A DNA stretch of 64,000 nucleotides from Streptomyces sp. 840.1 (GTDB taxonomy: Bacteria; Actinomycetota; Actinomycetes; Streptomycetales; Streptomycetaceae). The stretch covers positions 1,369,001-1,433,000 of the forward strand of contig NZ_RJUU01000001.1 of NCBI RefSeq assembly GCF_003751445.1, in the 5' to 3' direction. The position numbers and the translations under genes are program-made. Under the pieces are notes generated by a model. The model had not been told where the DNA came from, did no database searches, and saw nothing but the letters and a program-made list of their open reading frames with translations. Below are positions 1-10,957 of the stretch, one piece after another. The number at the start of each line of letters is the position of its first letter. Position 1 is the stretch's first letter.

Positions 1-245
1 TCCACGACGCGCGCACGGCCCTCCAGCACGTCGTGCCCGTCCCCGCCGACGATCTCGGCGGGACGCCGGGGCGTGGGCAGCCCGGCGACGACCTCGGGGC
101 AGCAGGACACGGCCCGGCGGTCACCGATGGCGGCGGCAAGCCCGGCAGAGGCCTTGCCCCGGCCGTCGAAGCGGCAGGGCACACCCAGGAGGCAGGCACT
201 GACGAGTACGGAGTCCACGGGTTCCATGGGTTCCACAGGTTCCAC
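1..245 (-). CDS. DUF523 / TudS-like protein, N-terminal part, cut by window edge
   Basis: The minus strand from the GTG at 245 reads open to the left edge (81 codons). It carries the DUF523 opening signature SACLLGVPCRFDG, then SCCPEV about 30 residues later. In the family, conserved cysteines hold an iron-sulfur cluster, and characterised members (TudS) desulfurate thiouracil; activity here is inferred. The start is uncertain because the N-terminus is a small repeat, VEPVEPMEPV, giving in-frame starts at 245, 236, 227 and 218. GTG 245 is favoured by GAAGGGCG just upstream. The C-terminal part lies outside the window. Confidence 0.7.
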   Translation of the reverse strand, partial: MEPVEPMEPVDSVLVSACLLGVPCRFDGRGKASAGLAAAIGDRRAVSCCPEVVAGLPTPRRPAEIVGGDGHDVLEGRARVV

Positions 246-367
246 GGTTACGCCCTTCGCGACGAGATGACGGGACGACGAGAACACCCCTCCCGGGACG
301 AGGGGCCTGTTGTGCGGCGGCACCAGGGCCGGGCCTGGCAGCCTGCGCCGGAGCCCGGCCGTGCACC

Positions 368-1141
368 TCAGCCGACGGCCGGCTCATGCAGTGCAGCAGG
401 GAACACCACTCGGCCGACCCCGGTGTCGACGACTGCCGAGTGCTCCGGTTTTCCCCTCTCCGAAAGGTCTTCCCAAGCTGCGAGGACCAGCCGGCTCAGA
501 CCCGGCAGGGACTGCGCATGAACCGCACCGCGCGAACGGCTGCGCGCGAGGTCCCGTGGCCGCCAGTCGCCGTCAGTACGCCGTCGGCTGTTGAGCGGCG
601 GGGCGGTCCTGACCTGCAGCATGTGTTCCAAGGCGAGCCCACAGACACCGAGCCCCAGCTCAGCGGCTACAGCCTGTTCGTCCTCGGGAGCCTCGGAGAG
701 CAACAGAGGCCAGCGGATCACCACCACCCTCTCCCAGAGCTCGGGCGGCACGGTGTTGGCCAGGTGATGGCTCTCCCCCACTGGCAGATCTCTGAGGCGG
801 CGTTCAGCAGCCTGCGTCTGCCCCACGTAGCAGAGCCCCGCACCGGAGGCGAAGACTCCATAGAGCACCGGCCCGGTCGTGGCGGGCTCATCATCGTTCG
901 TCCCAGTCAGAAGAGCTCCGAGCCGGTGCGCGAACCGGTACCGCCGCTCCTGCCAACGGGCAAGCAGCGAGGCGTCGGCGAGCAGGGTTGTCAGCGACGT
1001 TGTCCAACTGCGGTATGCGTCTTCGTACGACTGGTCGTCCACGGACACCAGTCTGAGGCAGTCGCTACCGGCCGTTCGACCACCAGCGTGGAGCCGACAC
1101 CGAGCGCCGCCCCGCTCAAGGCCCCCACCAGGGTCAGCCAC
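368..1141 (-). CDS. Hypothetical protein with GIY-YIG-like segment; N-terminus doubtful
   Basis: A 257-residue frame. Residues around 90-140 (GPVLYGVFASGAGLCYVGQT followed by RRLRDLP and WERVVVIRWP) resemble the core of the GIY-YIG nuclease fold, which uses spaced Tyr/Gly, Arg and Glu residues. Whether the catalytic set is complete is unclear, so nuclease activity is not claimed. The first 25 or so residues look poor. Another frame beginning at ATG 1146 encodes a convincing membrane-anchor start, MEWLTLVGALSGAALGVGST, and stops about 50 codons later, which suggests a frameshift joins it to this frame. It could also be an intact gene using an internal GTG near the SVDDQSYEDAY stretch. Confidence 0.5.
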   Translation of the reverse strand: MADPGGGLERGGARCRLHAGGRTAGSDCLRLVSVDDQSYEDAYRSWTTSLTTLLADASLLARWQERRYRFAHRLGALLTGTNDDEPATTGPVLYGVFASGAGLCYVGQTQAAERRLRDLPVGESHHLANTVPPELWERVVVIRWPLLLSEAPEDEQAVAAELGLGVCGLALEHMLQVRTAPPLNSRRRTDGDWRPRDLARSRSRGAVHAQSLPGLSRLVLAAWEDLSERGKPEHSAVVDTGVGRVVFPAALHEPAVG

Positions 1142-1202
1142 TCCATGCGGTCAACCTACGGATCTGTGCCCCATGGCAACAGGCCGCATCGAGCCGATCA
1201 CG

Positions 1203-1250
1203 AGAAAACCCCTCCCGACCAGCTGAAACAGCAGGTCGGAAGGGGTTTCA
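1203..1250 (-). terminator. Intrinsic terminator of tRNA-Tyr
   Basis: On the minus strand, just beyond the tRNA 3' end, GAAACCCCTTCCGACC pairs with GGTCGGGAGGGGTTTTC: about 15 bp with one G-T pair around a short loop, ending in TTTTC. Position and orientation fit termination of the tRNA transcript. Confidence 0.8.
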
Positions 1251-1257
1251 CTTCCAG

Positions 1258-1339
<82 letters not shown>

Positions 1340-1554
1340 AAGGGATGCTGCCGTGGGGCCCGCCTCTCGGCGGCGCTCTGTGGCAACGACGTAAACGATA
1401 CCTGATGCCCAGGGGTGCTACGCCACTGGATTGATCAGCAGCCCGCGCGGGCCCGGGTGGCTAGGCTTTGGTGGGCGGCGTGGTGCCAGTGGGCCCCGCT
1501 GCCGCCCCGTAGACATTCCGTTTCCAGCACCCCAGATACAAGGAGCCACACGTC

Positions 1555-2043
1555 ATGGCCGACTCCAGTTTCGACATCGTCTCGAAGGTCGAGCGGCAGG
1601 AGGTCGACAACGCCCTCAACCAGGCCGCCAAGGAAATCTCGCAGCGTTACGACTTCAAGGGCACCGGCGCCTCGATCTCCTGGTCGGGCGAGAAGATCCT
1701 TATGGAGGCGAGCGGCGAGGAGCGGGTCAAGGCGATCCTCGACATCTTCCAGTCCAAGCTGATCAAGCGCGGCATCTCGCTGAAGTCGCTGGACGTGGGC
1801 GAGCCGCAGCTGTCCGGCAAGGAGTACAAGCTCTTCGCCACCATCGAGGAGGGCATCTCCCAGGAGAACGCCAAGAAGGTCGCGAAGGTCATCCGCGACG
1901 AGGGCCCCAAGGGCGTCAAGGCGCAGGTCCAGGGTGACGAGCTGCGGGTCAGCTCGAAGAGCCGGGACGACCTGCAGGCCGTCCAGGCGCTGATCAAGGG
2001 CCAGGACTTCGACTTCGATGTGCAGTTCGCCAACTACCGGTAG
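1555..2043 (+). CDS. yajQ: YajQ family nucleotide-binding protein (UPF0234)
   Basis: 162 residues, full length for the family, opening [20 protein letters not shown] and carrying the conserved YDFKGT segment and the C-terminal [10 protein letters not shown] ending. YajQ proteins fold as two ferredoxin-like domains, bind nucleotides (cyclic di-GMP in some bacteria) and are cytosolic; the role in actinobacteria is not settled. ATG 1555 is supported by AAGGAG 10-15 nt upstream. It appears monocistronic: the next start is 150 nt downstream, and tRNA-Tyr lies divergently upstream. Confidence 0.93.
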   Translation: MADSSFDIVSKVERQEVDNALNQAAKEISQRYDFKGTGASISWSGEKILMEASGEERVKAILDIFQSKLIKRGISLKSLDVGEPQLSGKEYKLFATIEEGISQENAKKVAKVIRDEGPKGVKAQVQGDELRVSSKSRDDLQAVQALIKGQDFDFDVQFANYR

Positions 2044-2193
2044 TACGCGGCGGTCCGGGCGTGGGGCGGAGTGTGTGGTTCCGCGCCCGGACGTCATGTC
2101 CGAATACCGCCGGTAGCGGCGGTTGGGGCGACGCAGACTGGTCCGTGGCAGCCGATGATCCCGCTGCCCGACGGACGAGACGAGGGACGAGTC

Positions 2194-2706
2194 ATGACCA
2201 TGTACGCGACGGTCGACAGCCCGCTGGGCGAACTGCTGCTGGTCGGCGAGAAGGCCGCGGGGCCGGCCGGCGACGAGGTCGCGCTCGTCTCGCTCTCCCT
2301 GCCGGGACAGAAGGGCGCGGCGGTCGTCCAGGACGGCTGGATCCGTGAGCCCGGGGCGTTCGAGGGGGTCGCCGGGCAGCTGCGGGAGTACTTCGAGGGG
2401 CGGCGGACCCGCTTCGGCGTCGCTCTCGCCGGCGGCCGGGGCACCGAGTTCCAGCGCCGGGTGTGGGCCGCGCTCGACGAGGTCCCCTACGGGGAGACCG
2501 TGTCGTACGGGCAGATCGCCGAGCGGGTCGGCGCGTCCGGGGCGGGGGTGCGTGCCGTGGGCACGGCGATCGGGCGCAATCCCCTGCTGGTCGTACGGCC
2601 GTGTCACCGGGTGATCGGTGCCGACGGGGCGCTGCGCGGCTACGCGGGCGGCCTGGAGTGCAAGGAGCGACTTCTGGGGCTTGAGGGCGCCCTGGCGGTG
2701 CGCTGA
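2194..2706 (+). CDS. ogt: Methylated-DNA--protein-cysteine S-methyltransferase
   Basis: 170 residues. Suicide enzyme that moves alkyl groups from O6-alkylguanine (and O4-alkylthymine) in DNA to its own cysteine. The active-site motif PCHRV is present with the acceptor at Cys137, preceded by the helix-turn-helix/arginine-finger region (VSYGQIAERVG, GTAIGRNP). ATG 2194 was chosen over an upstream in-frame ATG at 2071 because GAGGGA sits just before it and the MTMYATVDSPLGELLL opening matches the family. The stop codon overlaps the alkB start (TGATG), so the two are probably translationally coupled as a direct-reversal repair operon. Confidence 0.93.
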   Translation: MTMYATVDSPLGELLLVGEKAAGPAGDEVALVSLSLPGQKGAAVVQDGWIREPGAFEGVAGQLREYFEGRRTRFGVALAGGRGTEFQRRVWAALDEVPYGETVSYGQIAERVGASGAGVRAVGTAIGRNPLLVVRPCHRVIGADGALRGYAGGLECKERLLGLEGALAVR

Positions 2707-3365
2707 TGGCCGGGCTCTTCCCCCGGCCGCCGCTGGAGATCGCGCCGGGCGCGGTGCACGTACCCGACTGGCTCTCCGAGGAGCGGCAGCGGGAGCTGGT
2801 GGCGGCCTGCCGGGAGTGGGCGCGCGGGCCGGTGCCGTTGCGGCACACGGCGCTGCCGGGCGGCGGGGTGATGTCCGTACGGACCGTGTGCCTGGGATGG
2901 CACTGGCAGCCGTACCGGTACACGCGTACGGCGGACGACGTGAACGGCGCACCCGTCGCCCCGTTTCCCGGCTGGCTCGGGGAGTTGGGGCGGGCCGCAC
3001 TGGTGGCGGCGTACGGGCCGCAGAGCCCGGTGAAGGCGTACGCGCCGGACACCGCCCTGATCAACTTCTATGACGACGCGGCACGGATGGGCATGCACCA
3101 GGACAAGGAGGAGCGCTCCGGTGCCCCTGTGGTGTCGCTGAGCATCGGTGACAGCTGCGTCTTCCGCTTCGGGAACACCGAGAGCCGGGGAAGGCCCTAC
3201 ACCGACGTGGAGTTGGCCTCGGGCGATCTGTTCGTCTTCGGCGGCCCCTCGCGGTTCGCGTTCCACGGAGTGCCGAGGATCCGTCCGGGGACAGCCGGTC
3301 CCGCGACAGGCATGAGCGGTGGGCGGCTCAATCTGACCCTTCGCGAGACCGGGTTGGGCATCTGA
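2706..3365 (+). CDS. alkB: AlkB-type 2-oxoglutarate/Fe(II) DNA dioxygenase
   Basis: 219 residues, typical length. Oxidatively removes methyl groups from N1-methyladenine and N3-methylcytosine. The iron ligands are visible: His131-x-Asp133 (MGMHQDKEE) and His187 (FAFHGVPR). The C-terminal RLNLTLRETG supplies the 2-oxoglutarate-binding arginine region, and the earlier LINFYDD segment is typical. Its ATG overlaps the ogt stop by one base, linking it to ogt. No Ada regulator is adjacent, so control is unknown. It converges on the small membrane-protein gene ending at 3378, with only 12 nt between. Confidence 0.92.
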   Translation: MAGLFPRPPLEIAPGAVHVPDWLSEERQRELVAACREWARGPVPLRHTALPGGGVMSVRTVCLGWHWQPYRYTRTADDVNGAPVAPFPGWLGELGRAALVAAYGPQSPVKAYAPDTALINFYDDAARMGMHQDKEERSGAPVVSLSIGDSCVFRFGNTESRGRPYTDVELASGDLFVFGGPSRFAFHGVPRIRPGTAGPATGMSGGRLNLTLRETGLGI

Positions 3366-3377
3366 GGGCGGACGGGT

Positions 3378-3653
3378 TCAGCGGCGTTCGCGGGAGTTCC
3401 CGAACAGCAGCCGGTAGACGATCAGCAGGACCAGTGAGCCGCCGATGGCCGAGATCCAGGTCGCCGCGTCGAAGAAGTCGTCCTTGGAGATCGGCCGGTC
3501 CAGGAAGCGCGCGGATATCCAGCCGCCCACGAAGGCACCGACGATCCCTATGAGCGTGGTGCCCACGAGGCCGCCGGGGTCGCGTCCCGGCAAAAGGATC
3601 TTGGCGATGACGCCTGCGACAAGTCCAAGAATGATCCAGCCAACAATCGTCAT
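3378..3653 (-). CDS. GlsB/YeaQ/YmgE family small membrane protein
   Basis: 91 residues from ATG 3653 (MTIVGWIILGLVAGVIAKIL). Three hydrophobic segments with the glycine-rich pattern of the YeaQ/YmgE (transglycosylase-associated) family and the PGRDPGG loop after the first segment. Family members are stress-induced inner-membrane proteins without a proven reaction. GAGGGGTAGG precedes this start; a longer frame reaching 3674 adds seven unlikely residues. Confidence 0.85.
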   Translation of the reverse strand: MTIVGWIILGLVAGVIAKILLPGRDPGGLVGTTLIGIVGAFVGGWISARFLDRPISKDDFFDAATWISAIGGSLVLLIVYRLLFGNSRERR

Positions 3654-3790
3654 GCGTGCGAACCTACCCCTCACTCGGTCTTGGAATCCAAGACGTCCAT
3701 GAGGGGCGGGTGGTTGCGGGATATGGGCTGTGAGCTGGCTGTACGTCTCGCGGCGCCGCCCGTCGGCAGACGCTCGTCAGCAGTGGACGG

Positions 3791-4183
3791 TCACCAGCCG
3801 GCGAACTGTTCGTCGGTGCTGACGATCTCCTTGCCGAAGGGCATCAGGGACACCGGGATCAGCTTGAAGTTGGCGATGCCCAGGGGGATGCCGATGATCG
3901 TGAGGCACAGGGCGATACCGGTGGTGATGTGGCCGAGCGCCAGCCACCAGCCGGCGAGGACCAGCCACAGCACGTTGCCGACGCAGGAGGGCCCGCCCGC
4001 GTCCCGGCGGTCGACGACGCGGTGGCCGAAGGGCCACAGGGCGTAGACGCCGATACGGAAGGCCGCGAGGCCGAACGGGATACCGATGATCGTGATGCAC
4101 AGCAGGAGTCCCGCGAGCAGGTAGCCCAGGAACATCCAGAAGCCGCACAGGACCAGCCAAATGACGTTCAGAATTGTCTTCAC
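3791..4183 (-). CDS. YccF domain-containing membrane protein
   Basis: 130 residues containing two copies of the YccF motif ([16 protein letters not shown] and [16 protein letters not shown]), each following hydrophobic stretches, so a compact membrane protein with pseudo-repeat symmetry. Function is not established for the family. The GTG start overlaps the htpX stop by 4 nt, indicating co-transcription and coupling with htpX and a possible role in membrane-protein quality control by association only. Confidence 0.85.
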   Translation of the reverse strand: MKTILNVIWLVLCGFWMFLGYLLAGLLLCITIIGIPFGLAAFRIGVYALWPFGHRVVDRRDAGGPSCVGNVLWLVLAGWWLALGHITTGIALCLTIIGIPLGIANFKLIPVSLMPFGKEIVSTDEQFAGW

Positions 4184-5043
4184 GGGCGATGACCTGCCAT
4201 CTGCTCGAGTCGGGCGATGCGCTCCGCCATCGGCGGGTGGGTCGAGAACATCCTGGACATGCCCCGGCCGGGGCGGAACGGGTTGGCGATCATCATGTGG
4301 CTCGCTGTCTCGATCCGCGGTTCGGGGGGCAGCGGAAGCTGCTTGGTTCCGGCATCAAGCTTACGCAGGGCGTCGGCGAGGGCCAACGGATCACCGGTCA
4401 GCTGGGCTCCCGAGGCGTCCGCCTCGTACTCACGGGAGCGGCTGACGGCCAGTTGGATGACGGAGGCGGCGAGCGGCCCCAGGATCATGATCAGCAGCAT
4501 GCCGAGGATGCCGGGGCCCTCGTCGTCGTTGGAGCGGCCGACCGGGATCAGCCAGGCGAAGTTGACCAGGAACATGACGACGGAGGCGAGGGCCCCGGCG
4601 ACGGACGAGATCAGGATGTCCCGGTTGTAGACATGGCTGAGCTCATGGCCGAGGACGCCGCGCAGCTCCCGCTCGTCCAGGATCTGGAGGATGCCCTCGG
4701 TGCAGCAGACCGCGGCGCTGCGCGGGTTGCGGCCGGTCGCGAAGGCGTTGGGGGCCTGCGTCGGGGAGATGTAGAGCCGCGGCATGGGCTGCCGGGCGGC
4801 CGTGGAGAGCTCGCGGACCATGCGGTACAGCTGGGGCGCCTCGAACTCGCTCACCGGGCGGGCGCGCATGGCGCGCAGCGCCAGCTTGTCGCTGTTCCAG
4901 TACGCGTAGGCGTTGGTGCCGACGGCTACCAGGAGCGCGACGATCAGGCCCGTACGTCCGAAGAAGCTGCCGATGAGAATGATGAGTGCGGACAGGCCCC
5001 CGAGGAGTACGGCGGTTCTCAGCCCGTTGTGCCGGCGGTGCAC
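4180..5043 (-). CDS. htpX: HtpX-type membrane zinc metalloprotease
   Basis: 287 residues, usual length. Two N-terminal membrane helices (about 10-50), the catalytic HELSH motif in [14 protein letters not shown], two more membrane helices, and the third zinc ligand region [11 protein letters not shown]. Cleaves damaged membrane proteins. GTG 5043 is supported by GGAGGG 6 nt upstream. The last 4 nt overlap the yccF-family gene, forming a two-gene operon. A long gap upstream suggests its own promoter. Confidence 0.92.
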   Translation of the reverse strand: MHRRHNGLRTAVLLGGLSALIILIGSFFGRTGLIVALLVAVGTNAYAYWNSDKLALRAMRARPVSEFEAPQLYRMVRELSTAARQPMPRLYISPTQAPNAFATGRNPRSAAVCCTEGILQILDERELRGVLGHELSHVYNRDILISSVAGALASVVMFLVNFAWLIPVGRSNDDEGPGILGMLLIMILGPLAASVIQLAVSRSREYEADASGAQLTGDPLALADALRKLDAGTKQLPLPPEPRIETASHMMIANPFRPGRGMSRMFSTHPPMAERIARLEQMAGHRP

Positions 5044-5238
5044 GGTACGCCCTCCAAATGGTGCAGCAGGGGAACCCTTGCTTGGTGGTGCTCCACTCCC
5101 CAGTGGAGCCTCCCGTACTGGTCAACGCCAGGCGAGGAGAGCTAGTTCCCTTGTGCTCACTGCCGCGGGGCCCGGCTCGCTCCGGGTGTCCGCTCCGGAG
5201 CGAGCCGTAGGCCGTACGGGTGGAGAGGTGCCGCGGGG

Positions 5239-5757
5239 TCAGCGCTGGACGGGGAGTTTGACGAGCGCCAGGGCCTCGGGGTCGGGCTCGACCTCGCTGG
5301 TGCAGTAAGCGCAGCGGGAGGCGACGGCGGGGATCGCCGTGTAGCAGCGGGGGCAGTCGCGCAGGGCGGCCTTGATGTCGACCTCCTCCTGGTCCTTCTT
5401 GGCGGTGAAGCGGTCCTGGACCTTGGCCATGGGCACGACGACGCAGAAGTAGAGGACCGCGGCGGTGATGAGGAAGGCGATCGCGGCGGCGACGAAGAGG
5501 CCGTAGGGGAACGTCACGCCGTCGAACTTGAACTCGGCCTTGCTGAAGTCACCGGTGCCTCGGGTGATGAGGCCGATCAGCGGCACGATGAACGCGTTGC
5601 TGAACCCGGTGACGACCGCGGTGAACGCGGCTCCGACGGCGAGACCGATCGCCATGGAGATGACGTTTCCGCGCAGGATGAATTCCTTGAACCCGTTCAG
5701 CACTGCCTGTGGCTCCTCGGTTGTGATGTGCAGTTCGTATGCGCCGTGCGCGGGCAT
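5239..5757 (-). CDS. mscL: Large-conductance mechanosensitive channel with C-terminal zinc ribbon
   Basis: 172 residues. The MscL core is clear: FKEFILRGNVISMAIGLAVG (amphipathic helix and TM1), a periplasmic loop, then TM2 (FVAAAIAFLITAAVLYFCVV) and the cytoplasmic helix. It releases solutes under hypo-osmotic shock. Unusual is a C-terminal extension with paired cysteines, CPRC and CAYC about 12 residues apart, a probable zinc ribbon replacing the usual bundle-forming helix. ATG 5757 is preceded by AAGG. The open frame continues far upstream, but that portion antisenses nuoN and is not coding. Confidence 0.88.
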   Translation of the reverse strand: MPAHGAYELHITTEEPQAVLNGFKEFILRGNVISMAIGLAVGAAFTAVVTGFSNAFIVPLIGLITRGTGDFSKAEFKFDGVTFPYGLFVAAAIAFLITAAVLYFCVVVPMAKVQDRFTAKKDQEEVDIKAALRDCPRCYTAIPAVASRCAYCTSEVEPDPEALALVKLPVQR

Positions 5758-5804
5758 GACCTTGCCCTGCGGGGGCCGCTCCGGGCAAACCGATCTTGCC
5801 GGGG

Positions 5805-7382
5805 TCAGAACAGGTTGACGTCGGCGAACCTGAGGACCGCCTGGGGTGCGCCGGAGAGGGCGATGCCGGCGACGGCGGTGATGACGATCGCGGCGGTGAG
5901 CGGTGCCGGGGCGCGGTGGTGGGTGGCGGGGCGCTGCTCCGTACCGTCCTGCGCGCCGTCCCGGGCTTCGTCCTCGGCGGGGCCGCGGAACAGGGCGGCG
6001 GTCCACTGGAGGTAGTAGTACAGCGCGATCACGACGTTGACGGCCATGACGACGGCGAGCCAGCCGAGTCCGGCGTCGACGGCCGCGGAGAAGACGGTGA
6101 CCTTGGCGAAGAGGCCGATGATGCCCGGCGGCAGTCCGGCCAGGCAGAGCAGGAAGAAGCCCAGGGTGAGGGCCGCCAGGGGGCGGGTGGCGTAGAGGTT
6201 GCGGTAGTCGGCCAGCCGGTTGCCGGGGCTGGTGCGGGCGACCAGGGCGGCGACCGCGAAGGCGCCGAGATTCACGACGGCGTACATCAGCGCGTACGCG
6301 ACGGTGGAGCCGATCTGCCGGTCGCCGGCGTACGCGGCGGCGGCGATCGGCACCAGGAGGTAGCCGGCCTGGGCGACGGACGACCAGGCCAGGAGGCGTA
6401 CGGCGCTGCGCGCGCGGGTTGCGCTCTGGCGCAGGGCCGCGACGTTGCCGACGGTCATGGTGATCGCGGCGAGGACGGCGAGGGCGGGGCCCCAGACGTC
6501 CGCGTAGGAGGGGAACGCGACCACGGTGACGAGGATGAGGCCGGAGAAGCCGACCGCCTTGCCGACGACCGAGAGGTAGGCGGCGATCGGCAGCGGGGCG
6601 CCGACATAGGTGTCGGGGACCCAGAAGTGGAAGGGGGCGGCGGCCGTCTTGAAGGCGAAGCCGACGAGGGTGAGGGCGACGCCCGCCTCGGCGAGGGTGG
6701 AGAGCTGCCCGGGTACGTCGTCGAGGCGGGCGGCGATCTCCGTGAGGTGCAGGGTGCCGGTCGCCGCGTAGACGAAGCTCACGCCGAGCAGCATCACGGC
6801 GGTCGCGACGACGGAGGACAGGAAGAACTTCAGCGCGGCCTCGGAGGATCGCCGGTCTCCGCGCTTGATGCCGACGAGGGCGAACGCGGGCAGCGAGGCG
6901 ACTTCGAGGGCGACGACGAGGGTGGCGAGGTCGCGGGCGGCGGGCAGCAGCGCGGCACCGGCGGCGGAGGACAGCAGCAGGAACCAGAACTCGCCGGCCG
7001 GCAGTTTGCGGGTGTCCCCGATCGACAGCAGCGCGGTCAGCAGGGCGCCGCCGAGCACCAGGAGCTGGATGACCAGGGTGAAGTGATCGGCGGTGTAGCT
7101 GCAGGCGTGGGTGCCGGCGCTGAGGCAGAAGGTGGAGCGGTCGCCGTCGCGCAGCGGGAGGAGGAACAGGAGGGCGGCCACGAGGCCGGCGACGGCGCCG
7201 TAGCCGAGGAGCGGCTTGCGTTCCCTGGGTACGAAGAGGTCGGCGACCAGGACGACGAGGGCGACGGCGGCGACGGTGACCGGGGGCGCGATGGCGAGCC
7301 AGTCGACGGACTGGACGAGGCTGGTGGTGCTCTCGGCCGCGGTGTGGACGAGGTCGGTGGTGCTCTCGGCCGCTGTGGTCAC
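5805..7382 (-). CDS. nuoN: NADH-quinone oxidoreductase subunit N (second nuo operon)
   Basis: 525 residues, a 14-helix antiporter-like proton-pumping subunit of complex I (family: NuoL/M/N). Typical markers are the Lys/His-bearing helices in FAFKTAAAPFHFWVPDTYVG and LAWSSVAQAGYLL. Start is GTG 7382, overlapping the nuoM stop by 4 nt. The N-terminus is unusual: an 11-residue unit, TAAESTT(D/S)LV(H/Q), is repeated twice (33-nt DNA repeat, 7323-7378). A charged loop near the C-terminus (EDEARDGAQDG) is also atypical. It is the last gene of the operon. Confidence 0.93.
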   Translation of the reverse strand: MTTAAESTTDLVHTAAESTTSLVQSVDWLAIAPPVTVAAVALVVLVADLFVPRERKPLLGYGAVAGLVAALLFLLPLRDGDRSTFCLSAGTHACSYTADHFTLVIQLLVLGGALLTALLSIGDTRKLPAGEFWFLLLSSAAGAALLPAARDLATLVVALEVASLPAFALVGIKRGDRRSSEAALKFFLSSVVATAVMLLGVSFVYAATGTLHLTEIAARLDDVPGQLSTLAEAGVALTLVGFAFKTAAAPFHFWVPDTYVGAPLPIAAYLSVVGKAVGFSGLILVTVVAFPSYADVWGPALAVLAAITMTVGNVAALRQSATRARSAVRLLAWSSVAQAGYLLVPIAAAAYAGDRQIGSTVAYALMYAVVNLGAFAVAALVARTSPGNRLADYRNLYATRPLAALTLGFFLLCLAGLPPGIIGLFAKVTVFSAAVDAGLGWLAVVMAVNVVIALYYYLQWTAALFRGPAEDEARDGAQDGTEQRPATHHRAPAPLTAAIVITAVAGIALSGAPQAVLRFADVNLF

Positions 7383-8953
7383 GACTTGCCTCCTGCGAGG
7401 AGCTTCTGCACGGCCGGGTCGGTGAGGCCGAGGAGGACGGCGGGCCACAGCCCGGCCAGGACGGTGAGGGCGGCGAGGGGGGTCCAGGCGGCGAACTCGT
7501 GGTGCTGGATGTCGGGGATCCGGTGCGGTTCCTCGCGCTTGGCGCCCATGCAGACGCGGCGCACCAGGATGAGCATGTACGCGGCGGTGAGCAGGGTGCC
7601 GAACGCGGCGACCGACATGAAGGTCAGGAAGGCGGGGCGGCTCAGGCCGTCGGCCGGGTCGAAGGCGCCGAACAGCGTGAGCATCTCGCCCCAGAACCCG
7701 GCGAGGCCGGGCAGGCCCAGGGAGGCGATCGCGGTGAACGCGAGGAGGCCGCCGAGGCGGGGCGCGCTGCCGTAGAGCGCGGCGCCGGTGGCGCCGGAGA
7801 GGGTGTCGAGGTCGGCGGTGCCGTAGCGGTCCTTGACCGCGCCGACCAGGAAGAACAGCAGGCCGGTGATGAGCCCGTGGGCGATGTTGGCGAAGAGCGC
7901 GCCGTTGACGCCGGTGGGAGTCATGCTCGCGATGCCGAGGAGTACGAAGCCCATGTGGCCGACGGAGGAGTACGCGATCAGGCGCTTCAGGTCGCCCTTG
8001 GCGCCGGGCCGGACGAGGGCCAGGCAGGCGAGCGATCCGTAGATGATGCCGGCGACCGCGAAGGCGGCGAGGTAGGGCGCGAAGGTGTGCATGCCGTCGG
8101 GGGCGATCGGGAGCAGGATCCGGACGAATCCGTACGTGCCCATCTTCAGCAGGACGCCCGCGAGGAGGACCGAGCCGACGGTCGGGGCGGCGGTGTGGGC
8201 GTCCGGGAGCCAGCTGTGCAGCGGCCACATCGGGGTCTTGACGGCGAGTCCGACGCCGATCGCGAGAACGGCGATGACCTGCACGGACGAGGTGAGGCCT
8301 CGGCCGTTGTCAGTGGCGAGTGCCACCATGTCGAAGGTGCCGCTCTTCAGTCCGATGAGGAGCAGCCCGAGCAGCATGACGACCGAGCCGAGCAGTGTGT
8401 AGAGGATGAACTTCCAGGCGGCCGCCTGCCTCTGCGCACCGCCCCAGCGGGCGATGAGGAAGTACATCGGGATGAGCACCATCTCGAACGCCAGGAAGAA
8501 CAGCAGCAGATCGAGGACGGCGAAGGTCGCGAGGGTGCCGGACTCCAGGACCAGGATCAGGGCGACGAAGGCCTTCGGGGAGGGGCCCGCAGGCAGCTTG
8601 AAGTAGCTGTGGAGCGCGCAGAGGAAGGTCAGCAGCGCGGTCAGTACGAGAAGGGGGAGCGAGATGCCGTCGATGCCGAGATGGATGCGGACGTCGAGCG
8701 CCGGGATCCAGCTGATGTCGGTGGTGGCCTGCATCTTCGACGGGTGGTCGTGGTCGAAGCCCAGGGCGAGCACGATCGCGGCGATGAGGATCACGCCGGT
8801 CACGGTCACGCCGTGGCGGAGCACCGCCTGGTCGGGGTTGCGGCCCTTGAGTCCGGGCGGGGCCGGGAGCAGGGCCGCGACGGCTCCGAGGAGCGGGGCG
8901 ACGACGATGAACGCCAGAAGGAACTGCATCACGGATGCGCTGATATCGATCAC
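7379..8953 (-). CDS. nuoM: NADH-quinone oxidoreductase subunit M (second nuo operon)
   Basis: 524 residues, antiporter-like membrane subunit. Diagnostic motifs include the glutamate-bearing AFEMVLIPMYFLIARWGG, KTPMWPLHSWLPDAHTAAPT and LKRLIAYSSVGHMGFVLLG. GTG 8953 lies 3 nt after the nuoL stop; an internal ATG eight codons on is an alternative start. Overlaps nuoN by 4 nt. It resembles, but is clearly diverged from, the nuoM of the main operon at 52.5-54.0 kb. Confidence 0.93.
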   Translation of the reverse strand: MIDISASVMQFLLAFIVVAPLLGAVAALLPAPPGLKGRNPDQAVLRHGVTVTGVILIAAIVLALGFDHDHPSKMQATTDISWIPALDVRIHLGIDGISLPLLVLTALLTFLCALHSYFKLPAGPSPKAFVALILVLESGTLATFAVLDLLLFFLAFEMVLIPMYFLIARWGGAQRQAAAWKFILYTLLGSVVMLLGLLLIGLKSGTFDMVALATDNGRGLTSSVQVIAVLAIGVGLAVKTPMWPLHSWLPDAHTAAPTVGSVLLAGVLLKMGTYGFVRILLPIAPDGMHTFAPYLAAFAVAGIIYGSLACLALVRPGAKGDLKRLIAYSSVGHMGFVLLGIASMTPTGVNGALFANIAHGLITGLLFFLVGAVKDRYGTADLDTLSGATGAALYGSAPRLGGLLAFTAIASLGLPGLAGFWGEMLTLFGAFDPADGLSRPAFLTFMSVAAFGTLLTAAYMLILVRRVCMGAKREEPHRIPDIQHHEFAAWTPLAALTVLAGLWPAVLLGLTDPAVQKLLAGGKS

Positions 8954-8956
8954 GGC

Positions 8957-10953
<1,997 letters not shown>

Positions 10954-10957
<4 letters not shown>

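Noticed and set aside
5796..7775. A 659-codon plus-strand open frame
   Set aside because: Antisense to nuoN/nuoM; composition dominated by Gly/Asp/Glu/Gln from third-position GC in the opposite strand. No domain.
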